From: Rhodamnia argentea
Taxonomy: Eukaryota; Streptophyta; Magnoliopsida; Myrtales; Myrtaceae
DNA: 64,000 bases
NCBI RefSeq assembly: GCF_020921035.1
Contig: NC_063157.1
Span: forward strand, 10,018,001-10,082,000
Direction: 5' to 3'
Shown here: positions 11,575-20,859 of the stretch, piece after piece
Layout of the letters: each line of letters starts with the position of its first letter
How positions within the stretch are numbered: the first letter of the stretch is position 1
Position numbers and translations under genes: made by a program
The notes under the pieces: model-generated
The model's database searches: none
What the model saw: the letters and a program-made list of their open reading frames with translations, nothing else
Told to the model about the DNA's origin: nothing

Positions 11575-12955
11575 TGTCACGACCTAAAAAATAAACAAGT
11601 TAATTTTCGGGCTAATGGATTATCAGGTTAATTAATTAACTAACCTAACTCGGACTCTCCCAAGTCCATACCAAATCGCAACTTAAGGTTCAAATAATTA
11701 ACATGCAACGTGTTTTGAATTTGGAGTCGCCACTAATCATTTTCGGTAGGTTGATTAGAAACCTAAATAAAATAGCGGGAGAAAACTATCTTATTTCCGC
11801 GAACCGTAGATTTTGAATTCGGGGGATTTGGTTACGCTAGATTACTCTAACGCCCTTTCGGTACCATTTTCATGAAAAATATTTGATTTGGCAATTTTGA
11901 TGGATTTTACTTGAAATTCAAAGATGCAATTTTTTTGGTTTTTTTCTTCTTTTTGATGGGGATGTAAAACATTGAACTTTGTACGATATACACCATGGGT
12001 GATTTAGAAAGAAAGAAAACGCAGCCAATCACGAGTATTTACAAAAATAAATTAACATGTAATAATGCTAAATTTTGGGACACGTGACATGTCTAAAATA
12101 AACAAACAAATGTTCACACCAAACGATTACATTTTTTGTAGATCGAGATGGAAAGGGTTACCTTCTATTACACAAAATCTTACTCACGTACACGTTATGG
12201 CTTCCTTCAAGATCTCGGAATTGGAAGAACGTAGCTATCGTCGAAAAAAGGCAAGTAGTGGCGTTGTTGGATGGCGAGAGGCGAAGTACGTGCCGGGACT
12301 CGTCGAAGATGATGCTCGACTAAAACTCTTTTCTTCACTCTCAAATTTTCTCTTACGATTTTTCTCAAGAACTCTCTTTTTTCCTCTCTAAAGAATTTCT
12401 CTCACAAATTCTCTCAATACTCTTCCACTCTAAAACTCTCTCAATTCTCTTTCACTCCCCTCTTCTAATTCTCAAGAACTCTCCCCCCTTTTATAGCCAA
12501 ATTTCTCCATCATCTTCCCTTCTTCATCTTCTCTTCATCATCTTCTCTTCATCACCTTCCCTTCATCATATTCATCTTCTCTTCTTCATCTTCCCTTCAC
12601 CATCTTCCTTTCATTATCTTCTCTTCTTTATCTTCTCTTCATCACCTTCCCTTCATCATCTTCCCTTCATCATCTTCCCTTCTTCATCTTCTCTTGGTAT
12701 TTGCAATGCAGTCCCTGAAGTTTCAAGTATTTGCAATACAGTCCTCGAAGTTTTAAGTATTTGCAATACAGTCCCTGAAGTTTCAAATCTTCTCGGTATA
12801 TTTTTCCATCCCGTGCCTAGTCTAGACGCATGCTAAATTAAGTGTTCGCTTGCCCAATTATATGCCAATGCAATGTACGCTAAAAATAAATATATGAGAT
12901 GATTTTTTATAATTTTTATGCAAAAAATAGATTAGTCAAAATTTAGGCGTCAACA
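11575..12955 (-). repeat. 3' LTR of the Tat/Ogre element
   Basis: Read on the minus strand it starts TGTTGACGCC and ends GGTCGTGACA, so it has TG...CA ends. It matches 30,190-31,555 almost base for base. Compared with the other LTR it carries an extra 15-base unit in the CTTCATCTT-rich tract near 12,535. A TATA motif lies at 12,487-12,495. Three 30-base tandem units lie at 12,697-12,786. The open frame at 12,065-12,391 on the plus strand is present in both LTRs but has no recognisable domain. Confidence 0.95.
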
Positions 12956-12971
12956 GTTGCCCCTCTTTGAG
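12956..12971 (-). promoter_or_regulatory. Polypurine tract
   Basis: On the minus strand the 16 bases directly before the 3' LTR read CTCAAAGAGGGGCAAC. They are purine-rich and abut TGTTGACG, as expected for the plus-strand primer used in reverse transcription. This supports the minus-strand orientation of the element. Confidence 0.7.
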
Positions 12972-13331
12972 TGGAGGCTCGTAGAGGTTCCGCTCAAAGA
13001 CAAAATTGAATCCTAAATTTTGACAAAGGCAAATTATGGATGAACTTTTTGGCGGGAGTTTTAATCCCATTTTTTATGTAATGAAGTGATGCATGATATG
13101 CAAGACTGTAAATAACATGTGTCAAAACTTCTCATTTTTCATGTTAGAGAAACCCGCACATGGATCGCATACAAGAATACCTGTTTTACCAAATTTCTCG
13201 TAAGCTAATGGTTCTCTTAATTTCCAAGCTTCTTTTTGCAGATGCAAGGATTTTAAGGTATCGGTGCCTTATCCGTTATCAGAGACTTCTCCCTAATGCA
13301 AGACAGCGCAAGATATGTGTGTCGTTTGAGA

Positions 13332-13650
13332 TCACAAGAGCTACGTCGTTGTGAGTCGAAAGAAGTGAAATCAAGTTCACAAGAGCTACGTCGTTGTGAG
13401 TTGATTAAATGTCGAAATCGCCAGTGCATATGTCTTCACGATTCGACAAAAGGGAATCAAAATCATAAGAACTACGTCATTATGATTTGGTTTGGATCAA
13501 AACCATGGGTGCTTATGTCTTCATGATTTGATAAAGGAACCGAAAATCATAAGAGCTATGTCATTATGAGCCGACTAAAGGTCAAGATCACCGGTGCATA
13601 CGTCTTCGTGATTCGAGACCGAAATCATAAGAGCTACGTCGTTATGATTT
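13332..13650. repeat. Imperfect 80-bp tandem repeats, each with a hairpin
   Basis: Five units carry an inverted repeat around an 11-base loop GAGCTACGTCG. Their positions are 13,332-13,354, 13,377-13,399, 13,461-13,487, 13,547-13,569 and 13,622-13,650. In the first two the arms are TCACAA/TTGTGA. In the last three they are TCATAA/TTATGA, extended to nine pairs in the last. Between hairpins is a second conserved phrase, roughly GTGCATATGTCTTCACGATT. The last four units are spaced 77-84 bases apart. They lie in the 3' extra region of the retroelement. Confidence 0.75.
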
Positions 13651-16339
13651 GATTAGATGTCAAGATCGCCAATGCATATGTCTTCACGACGACGAGAAGA
13701 GGCATACCGCCCGAATTGAACAATGTTTGATAGGAGCACCATTGAATGGAATCGATAAGTACAAAAGGGGCATATTGCACGAATTGAATCATAACAACTA
13801 TCATCGAAGAGTTGTTAATTTGAAAAGGGGTTCGAAAACTTACCCGGGTTCTCCAAACGATTAATCAAGGAACGAAACAGATTGTCTGTATCGTACCGGT
13901 AGGCATTTGCCAGCAAAACTTGCTCATTCAATAATCCTTGGATGAATTTCGAGACCTTGGGAGGGAACTCGAACATCGGGAATGTATTACGTATCATAGA
14001 ATGTCGAGGTAACACACACAAACATATTCAACAATGAGTATAATGCAATCACTCATACTATGGTTCATGCATAACCATTACGTCAAGTTTGCATTACCAA
14101 TTTTGTCCGGGGAGGTTCTCGCATGACGAATACCTCGAATGTGAGCTGAATGGGGGGACTTCAGTCCGAAAGGGCTTTCTCTCACTCTCGAGAAAAGCTA
14201 TTTATCCCGTCTGCGGGATTCAAGAGAAATCACTCAATCTTTCCATCATCGCATTCGATAAGGATCCAAGTAATCTCGCAATTGATACGACCGAGCCGAT
14301 CCGGGAGGTCTTGATTAGGACCGTAATGAGGGCTAGGTCAAAGGTTTACAAAGGGGACTCTAGTTGAGTCAAGGCTGCTGAAATGAATTTCTTCATCATT
14401 TGCTCCGGATTTACAAGTCAAGAATCCCGCAAAAATGAGAGAGAAATAATCTTGCTCGAACTTCTTCGAGTGATGCTTAAAATCATTTAACTCTACGTTA
14501 ACTCAAGTGCCCTAATCGGAAGAGACTTTGGATGGTTATAACGTAGGCTAGGATTGGGGACCGAGGAACGAAAAGGCTCGTTTTGGCTCATAAATTAAAT
14601 GAGAAGGGGCTTGACGTTGGTGATCGTCGCCGACTAGTCACCGATCATGGTCTTCCGGAAATGTCTTGAGAAAGAATTCCATCATTGAATGAGGGATGGT
14701 AATTTTCTATTGAAAATTGCACTTTACAAACCGATTTCTTGGGGAGTCTTCTTCACAACAAGTGTCTGTCAAGGATTTGCAAGAGACACAATGCAAACAT
14801 ATACATGGAATTTACAACTTAACATGCAAAAATGTACATTCAAAATTCAGAAGTACTTTACAAATGAATGTGCATTGGCCTTACTTTTGGTAGGGACTTT
14901 GCTTTTCCTATGCTCGAAATTTTCATATGAGATCGGCATTTGCTTTTCTTACTCCCGACTCTCATTTTTCTTTTTTTCTTTTTTTTCTTTTTTTCGAGAA
15001 GAGATTTCTTTTCCTTTTTCTTTGAGAGCTCTTCGACATCTCTTTATTTTGCTTTTTTTTTTTTTTTTTTTCGAGAGCGGGCCCTTCTCCTTTAAGTTGA
15101 GTTTGCCTTTTTTTTTTTTTTTTTTTTTTTTTACAATCCAATGATTTTTAACCAGGAATTACAACAAACATAAACATTTACAAAGAAAAATTATGTAAAC
15201 ATAAAAAATCTAGCATACAAGAAATGAGTCCATTCGGGAATCTCTCCCGTTGACCCGACCATCTCCGATTCTAATCCTTGGGAAAATGCTATCTTCGTCT
15301 TTGGAATGAGCAAATGATCACCAACGGGGGTTTAAGAAATGAATTTGCAGGCTCAAGTGGGCTATGCAAAGAATGAAGTGTATAGATAGAGAAGTGAATG
15401 CTCTTCATCATCCTAAGGCACTTGAATTAAAATTCGAGTATAAATGCAAAGAAACACCCGAAGATTAATGTTAGTCCGAGCAAGAAAATTTCTAACCATT
15501 TACCTCGTGTTGCTGCTAGAATTAACCCGTCTGGACCCCGATGTGGAGTGGTTCTTGACAGGGTAAAGAAATGAAACCATCGCTCAAAAGGGGTAATCAA
15601 TGGATCACCCGTAGTGTTTAGATAGAGAAATGAACGCCTCCGTCACTTCGGTTATCGTACCTTTCGCGAGAAAACTCTTTACCTCGGGGAATGCGGAATT
15701 TTGCCACCGTTCATCTCGCCCTGAAAAAATTGGACGTGTTTGGGAAATGATTGCCTTTCATCATCCTGTCATGCCCCATTCCATACATTTGATGTATCTT
15801 ATGTAGTTCATGTTCCTTATTCAGAGTTGGTAAATTAAATACGAGGAACAGTCATGCACAAACTATGCAATGTATGAGTGTTTTCGAGCATATAAAATGT
15901 AGCAACTTTTTATCTTGGTGCAAGCACGTAAGAAAATTCTTAAGGGCCTGAATTGTGAGTTGCCCCCGCTCATGCAAATGAGTTGCAAAACTTCATTATC
16001 TAGTTTGAGACATGAGATTGTCAAAGGCTCCGAGGAATTTCTCATTTCATTAATTTTTCGAGGAGAAGGGATACTTCCCTATCCGGGAAAGCGCAAGTGA
16101 CCCTCGTAAAAATCAAAAGGGAAAGCGTCAATGTACGTTCTCACGTTCTAAACGAGTTGAAACGATACCGCTTTACCCTTGTACGTATTCCTTGCAAACT
16201 TTGAATTGAAAAGATCAATTCATCCGGATCGAGCGTGTGTCGGGGATGTTATCTCTCCAGGTTACGTAACCATCTTGGCTGAGTTTCAATCGGCCTTGAA
16301 TCGCGAAGCAAAAAGTTTTTATTAATCTTTGTACATTGA
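13651..16339. other. Retroelement 3' extra region without recognised gene
   Basis: About 2.7 kb between the hairpin repeats and the tRNA-like sequence. It contains a T-rich tract at 14,965-15,132 with two long T runs. Short frames are present on both strands, but none carries a domain I know. It may be decayed captured sequence or regulatory filler typical of long Tat elements. Confidence 0.4.
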
Positions 16340-16411
16340 TGCCAAATCCCAGGATCGAACCCGGATGCCTCGGACCATTGTCATTCCCCCAACCACTAGG
16401 CCGTGGTGATG
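16340..16411 (-). repeat. tRNA-like sequence with A and B boxes
   Basis: On the minus strand an A-box-like TAGTGGTTGGGG (16,398-16,387) is followed 37 bases on by a B-box-like GGTTCGATCC (16,361-16,352), the spacing of an internal RNA polymerase III promoter. The flanking arms do not pair as an acceptor stem, so it is not a working tRNA gene. It may be the head of a tRNA-derived SINE or a tRNA fragment copied into the retroelement. Confidence 0.5.
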
Positions 16412-16898
16412 TTGGCGTCCATGGTTGGTTCGTTTTTTGCTATATTGTTCTCAAAACAGTTGGCAATCCCCGTCGAGAATAAAATAAGCATAATTTAGAG
16501 TTTGAAATGACTAAGAGCCAATTGGGACGATACGGAGTTACCCATCTTTGAGCCCGCTTGGCCTTTTACTCGTATTCTCCCAAGTAAGGCTATTCGGAAT
16601 TTCTCTTTACGGGCGTTCGGAGGCGTCGTCCACAAATTGATTTGCTATAGGCCTAGCTTAGTAAGGAACTTACGCATTTGACAAGAGAGGAGAAAATTCG
16701 TCCTTTAACTCTAGGCAAATTCTAGACAGTTAGAAAGTAAAAAATATCCCACGTAGGGGAACTATACATGGAATTAAAGGAATATTCATGCGAGATTAGT
16801 TCCACCTCTCTTGCTGGCCACTTCAACGATCAACCGATTCTGTCTTGGACTAAACACCAACAATCGTTGTTTGAAGACCCATAATAACTTGCTTCGGA

Positions 16899-17972
16899 TC
16901 ACGGCTCTGGAGGTCCTTCATTTCCAAACAGGCTCATCAAGGTAGCAAGCTCATCATCAAAGTAATCTTCTGATTTTTCGAGCAATTGATACTCGAATTG
17001 GGCATTGTTACTTGCTAACACTGGTGACAGATTGTTGTGAGCGGTCTGACTCCTTAAGCTTGAGCCTCCGTCGTTGCTCGGGAACTTGTAGGGATGATCA
17101 ACCGGTCCGCTACTAGAACCACCAGCGGAAGGTTGGTATGACCTGTATTCTTGATTGGGAAGTGGCCGGGTACCTTTTGCTCTCGTAGATTTTCCCGAAT
17201 TGATCTTCCAACCAACTCGGTCCGGTCGCCTTGGTCCCAAGCTGCATCGTGCTTCCTCGCCTTATCTCTAACCCTTTGAAGGTGATTTGTGACACTTTGC
17301 ATGGTGAGTCCGTCTATATTCATCATTTTATGTACAGCCAGTGGTCGTGCTGAATTGATTCCTAGCCGTCGAATCGCCTCAATGAATATAGAATGAAGCT
17401 TGGCGGACCAAAGGGGCCTTTTCTTTTGGACAAAATCGTCGTCGTCGCCTTGGTCGTGGTTTTTTTGTACAAGTAATTGCTTCCTTACAAAGCATGCTGC
17501 CAAATGTTTTGGAGCACTTGAACGCAGATCGGCTTCGCGGGACGTCTCGAGCACCATGCGATATGACCCTCGTTATGAACTGGCTGATCATTACTTGCCG
17601 ATACTACGATGACCTGTATGTCCAACTCGGAATCAATGATCTTTAAGAGACTGAAACCGTCCATGTCGATCCCTACGACGGCTGTGACGACGATGTCAAA
17701 ATCATATTTGTACCGCTCGCACTTGTAAGGCATCCGTTGCTTTCGCATTAGCAAAAACCCCGTACATGCAACTTCTCAAAGATAGCAACGAGGATTGAGA
17801 GGGAAACGGGGTTGCCATCAATGACCATGACTCTGCAGATCTTCGAGGATAGGAAGGTTCCCATACTTCCGCCCTGGAATGAACGTGTTTTTCTTTTAAA
17901 ACTTTCCATATGTAGATCAAAAATGGTCTGTTTCGACCGGAGACCGAGCTTTAGATGTTCTCGGACTTGCAA
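16899..17972 (-). pseudogene. Type-B response-regulator-like gene (receiver + GARP/Myb) captured in the retroelement
   Basis: Type-B response regulators are phosphorelay-controlled transcription factors in cytokinin signalling. Here the parts lie in order but in several frames. Receiver start is VMVIDGNPVSLSILVAIFEK (normally two adjacent acids; here Asp-Gly). Receiver middle is FDIVVTAVVGIDMDGFSLLK, where the phospho-accepting Asp is replaced by Ala. The receiver end has AKPICVQVLQNIWQHAL. Then comes a GARP/Myb domain (17,557 frame, residues 45-103: RPLWSAKLHSIFIEAIRRLG, MMNIDGLTMQSVTNHLQRVR), and a short C-terminal part ending FDDELATLMSLFGNEG (to 16,899). Frame breaks fall near 17,750, 17,550 and 17,200. 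No intron interrupts about 1.07 kb. It is in the same orientation as the element and the HD-ZIP frame. Confidence 0.72.
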
Positions 17973-18205
17973 AACAATCTGTCTCGAAAATCACAAAAGT
18001 GATGGTGGTCTTTCGTGACGAGTTCTGGTGGTCATTTATAAACTTTTTCTGATCTGTTAGTCTCGCATATAGGTTCTCGCTTTTTCTACGAAAGAGGACA
18101 ACTTTTTCTCTCCTTTCCGGTCTTAGTGCCTTGGATCCATTTCGTAATAACTCTTGCCTCTCACTCAATCTGTCATCTTTTTCCTTTTCTGATATGTAGG
18201 AGCCC

Positions 18206-18398
18206 TCAAATCTTTTCGCTTTCTCTATGAACGAGGCAGTTATTTCCTTCCTCGGATCTTTTCGGTTCCCCCTACGAACGAGGCAGTTATTTCCCTCCTC
18301 AAATCTTTTCACTTCCTCCCGAGGCGCTTATTTCCTCGAATCTTTTTGCTTTCTCTAATAACGAGGCAGCTATTTTTTTCTCAAATCTTTTTGCATCT
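18206..18398. repeat. 46-bp tandem repeat, about four copies
   Basis: Units begin near 18,206, 18,252, 18,299, 18,336 and 18,380. Their shared core is TCAAATCTTTTCGCTTTC, then CTATGAACGAGGCAGTTATT. The third copy is shortened. Looser relatives occur at 18,060-18,115 and 19,570-19,650. The array sits between the response-regulator-like and HD-ZIP-like genes inside the retroelement. Confidence 0.65.
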
Positions 18399-18682
18399 AT
18401 CTATGTGAAGGCTTTTAATGCTTTTCCTTTCGGCGTTGGTCACAATCGACAAAGAATTCACGCATTTAAGCATGAAGATATTTGCGGATAGTAATCGTTT
18501 CTTTGCCCCTTGATTAACTCTAGGCGTAAAAGGAAGAATGTCTCACATGGGGACTTTGTAACAAACAGTACATTCATTCACGCATGTCTCTACTTCTCTT
18601 GAGAATTCATAAGAGCTAGCTAGTAATGCTCAAAAGAGTGATATTTTGAAAGCCCATAATAAAAACTCAAGCTTCATGTAGG

Positions 18683-19375
18683 CTACAGATTCGGAGTTTC
18701 ATCGGTGTTGAATTGGCCGGCTGTGACATCGTGGAAACTCCAATTGTAGTGATGCATGTCACTTCCCTCGAAGGGCATCGGTTCTGCCTCCGCAAGGCCG
18801 ACTTTCCGGGATGTATCCCCAACGAAATCCGATTGTGCGAGAACTTGCTCGGGAGGATGAATCGATAAATGAGCATTTTCAATGCTCAGACGTGGCTCAT
18901 CAAGGAACATGCCACCAAAGGTGATGGGGTTGCTGCAGACATGGCAAATAGCGATGTTAAGAGCTTCCCTATACCTCTTGATCTCTGCTCGAAGCTCTTC
19001 ATTTTCTTCCTTTAGAGACGCAAGTTCATGACTTTCACTTCGAACCTTCACTCGGGCCCGCTTGTTTTGAAACCAAAACCTGACCTTCAAGGGCTCCATT
19101 CCTAGCTTCCGGCTCAACTCATTTTTTCGTTTCCCGTTCACGTAAGGGCACTCCTTAAAGGCAGCTTCGAGCTCTTTGATTTGATGTTTTCTTTTCCGGG
19201 GTTGACTACGGCCGCTGCCGCTATTGTTGGTGCTGTTATCGAGATCTTGAACTTCACCGCCAAGGGAGTTGGGTTTTACGGCTTTTGCGCTGGATCCGGC
19301 CTCGAAATTCAGCAGTTCATTCTCGGGGATGTCTAGGTTGGTTGCCTCCAGTAAGTGCTGGTAGCCTCCAAACAT
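18683..19375 (-). CDS. HD-ZIP class IV-like homeodomain/leucine-zipper frame captured in the retroelement
   Basis: A single open frame of 230 residues in the same sense as the element. An acidic N-terminus precedes a homeodomain at about residues 60-111, with ELEAAFKECPYVNGKRKNEL and the recognition helix VRFWFQNKRARVKV (WFQNKR at 101-106). A leucine-zipper region with loop follows: ELASLKEENEELRAEIKRYR, the paired cysteines CHVC at 144-147, and LSIENAHL. FKECP, WFQNKR and the zipper-loop-zipper cysteines are class IV HD-ZIP features. Class IV proteins are usually over 700 residues with START and HD-SAD domains, and both are absent here. The homeodomain's N-terminal arm is about six residues short (RKRKHQIKE). 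There is no intron in the frame, which suggests capture as cDNA. It may be an expressed truncated regulator or just an intact relic. Confidence 0.7.
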   Translation of the reverse strand: MFGGYQHLLEATNLDIPENELLNFEAGSSAKAVKPNSLGGEVQDLDNSTNNSGSGRSQPRKRKHQIKELEAAFKECPYVNGKRKNELSRKLGMEPLKVRFWFQNKRARVKVRSESHELASLKEENEELRAEIKRYREALNIAICHVCSNPITFGGMFLDEPRLSIENAHLSIHPPEQVLAQSDFVGDTSRKVGLAEAEPMPFEGSDMHHYNWSFHDVTAGQFNTDETPNL

Positions 19376-19868
19376 GTTGGATTGAAATACTTCTTACTGC
19401 CTTTTGTTCACTCTACTCTCCGTTGTATGCTTACTCTCTTCAAATTCTTCCGAGTAAACATGCATGTTCCGGAGCCTCCCTTTTAACGTGGATGAAAACC
19501 ACTAAGCCGGTGCTTCTCCCAAGATTTCGTGTTTCCCGCTCTGTCTTCTTCATTTCCTTCTAACATGGTGGGACCCTCAAATCTTTTCTGCAGTATGCTT
19601 GTCCCTCTTTTAATATGGCGGAACCTTTAAGTCGTTTCGCAACTTTTTCGAATTCGTGAGCCTCGAGATGGTAGATCCGTGATTCACGGACGAAACGTCC
19701 GTAGTTTCACCCAGATAATTAACTCGGCCCCCACAATAATTATTGCTATGACTTTTCTTGCCCTTTAAATTAGGATTTAACGCCGAGACGATTATCGCTT
19801 TCATATCTTCATCTCCAACCTTCTAAGCACTCTTTCGCATCCATTCTTTTTCGGTTGCTTCAACAACA

Positions 19869-20603
19869 ATGGCCTCCCCTCCCCGCACACGTCTTCTCGG
19901 CCGAGGTTTTGGCCAAATGGGAGAAACTTTATAATCTCCTAGGCCAGGGCTACTCTTATATAGCCAACCATCCGGGAGGTCGAAACCGAAATTCGTCTTA
20001 TGTTTAGGGATATGGACATTACTTCTATTCAAGGTACCAAGTTAGAAGAGGAATATAGGATCTTCCCTACCCTCTTCACTAACTTCCCGGGAGGCTTACA
20101 ATCACGCTCATCAAGATGTTACTTTGGCCTATCTTGTGAGGGCACGCTATCGGGATCGGACAGATAACTTGGTGTTGGCCGATCTTGTAGCCGACAATTA
20201 TAAGAAGGCCCTTGACTACGGTAATGATCAAGTCTCCTTGCTGGTTCGTGAGAGGGGAAACTTGGTGGAACGTTTGGCCATGTCTCGGACCATCTTTGAG
20301 CGTGATCCGCTCAATATTGTTTTGAAATTCCAATGCACATGGCTGGAAGAAAGGATGGATGATCCGACCCCGGATATAGCCCGCGGGAGAATGCCGATCC
20401 ATGACTTGGAATCTGCTGTCGAGTATCACGAGGACAAGGTAGCCGAGCTTAAAGAGAAATGTGAGCTCCTCCTCTTTAAGCTGGCGGATCTTGATTCTCG
20501 AAGCGATCGGTGTAGGCGGAGCATCAATTGTATGGAGGACCGGTTAAGCTCCTTTGTGATGCTCATTAGGGCTCGGTTTGGCTTTTCGTTCCCACCTCGA
20601 TGA
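19869..20603 (+). pseudogene. Antisense coding relic inside the retroelement (about 245 residues, two or three shifts)
   Basis: On the plus strand, opposite to the element, protein-like text runs through three frames: 'VFSAEVLAKWEKLYNLLGQG' (19,885 on), 'TEIRLMFRDMDITSIQG' and 'KLEEEYRIFPTLFTNFPGG' (about 19,978-20,096), and a 159-residue open frame (20,124-20,603). The last is Arg/Glu/Leu-rich, with 'YHEDKVAELKEKCELLLFKL' suggesting a coiled coil. It ends at TGA 20,601-20,603. I do not recognise the family. Some Tat-lineage elements are known to carry an antisense ORF between integrase and the 3' LTR, and this occupies the same place. Confidence 0.5.
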
Positions 20604-20859
20604 TCTATTTGTAAGGCTTTCTGATGGATGAAACGAATGCAAGTTTTTACCGATTTCATCTTGGTCATCATATTTTTTCGCAAGATAACCCCTTTTACTC
20701 GTGAATATGTAAATCTCACGCTAGCGATGGCTGATTCAATTGGGCCGGAGAGACCCCCCATTCGAAACGATCTCTCAAAGAAAATTGGTAGCGATGAAAC
20801 AAACGAATGCCCAAATGTGAACAACTTGTGAATCAGTATTAATATTATAACTCGATTAT

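Noticed and set aside
12065..12391. A 108-residue frame in the LTR, repeated in the other LTR
   Set aside because: Its duplication follows from LTR identity. It is antisense to the element, crosses promoter-side LTR sequence and has no domain.
12696..12786. Satellite DNA
   Set aside because: Only three units, confined to the LTR and repeated at the other LTR; not a satellite array.
13332..13650. CRISPR-like array
   Set aside because: The units are imperfect, the 'spacers' are themselves conserved, and the context is a plant retroelement. These are ordinary tandem repeats with hairpins.
14089..14367. A 92-residue plus-strand frame in the retroelement 3' region
   Set aside because: No recognised motif, no matching pieces in adjacent frames, and opposite in sense to the captured genes. 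Kept as unexplained sequence.
14689..15144. A 151-residue plus-strand frame with long Phe runs
   Set aside because: Most of it is translation of T-rich tracts.
16340..16411. A functional tRNA gene
   Set aside because: A and B boxes are present but the ends do not pair into an acceptor stem, so I call it tRNA-like only.
17400..18018. Plus-strand frames over the response-regulator-like gene
   Set aside because: Shadows of the minus-strand receiver and GARP/Myb text, which carry the recognisable motifs.
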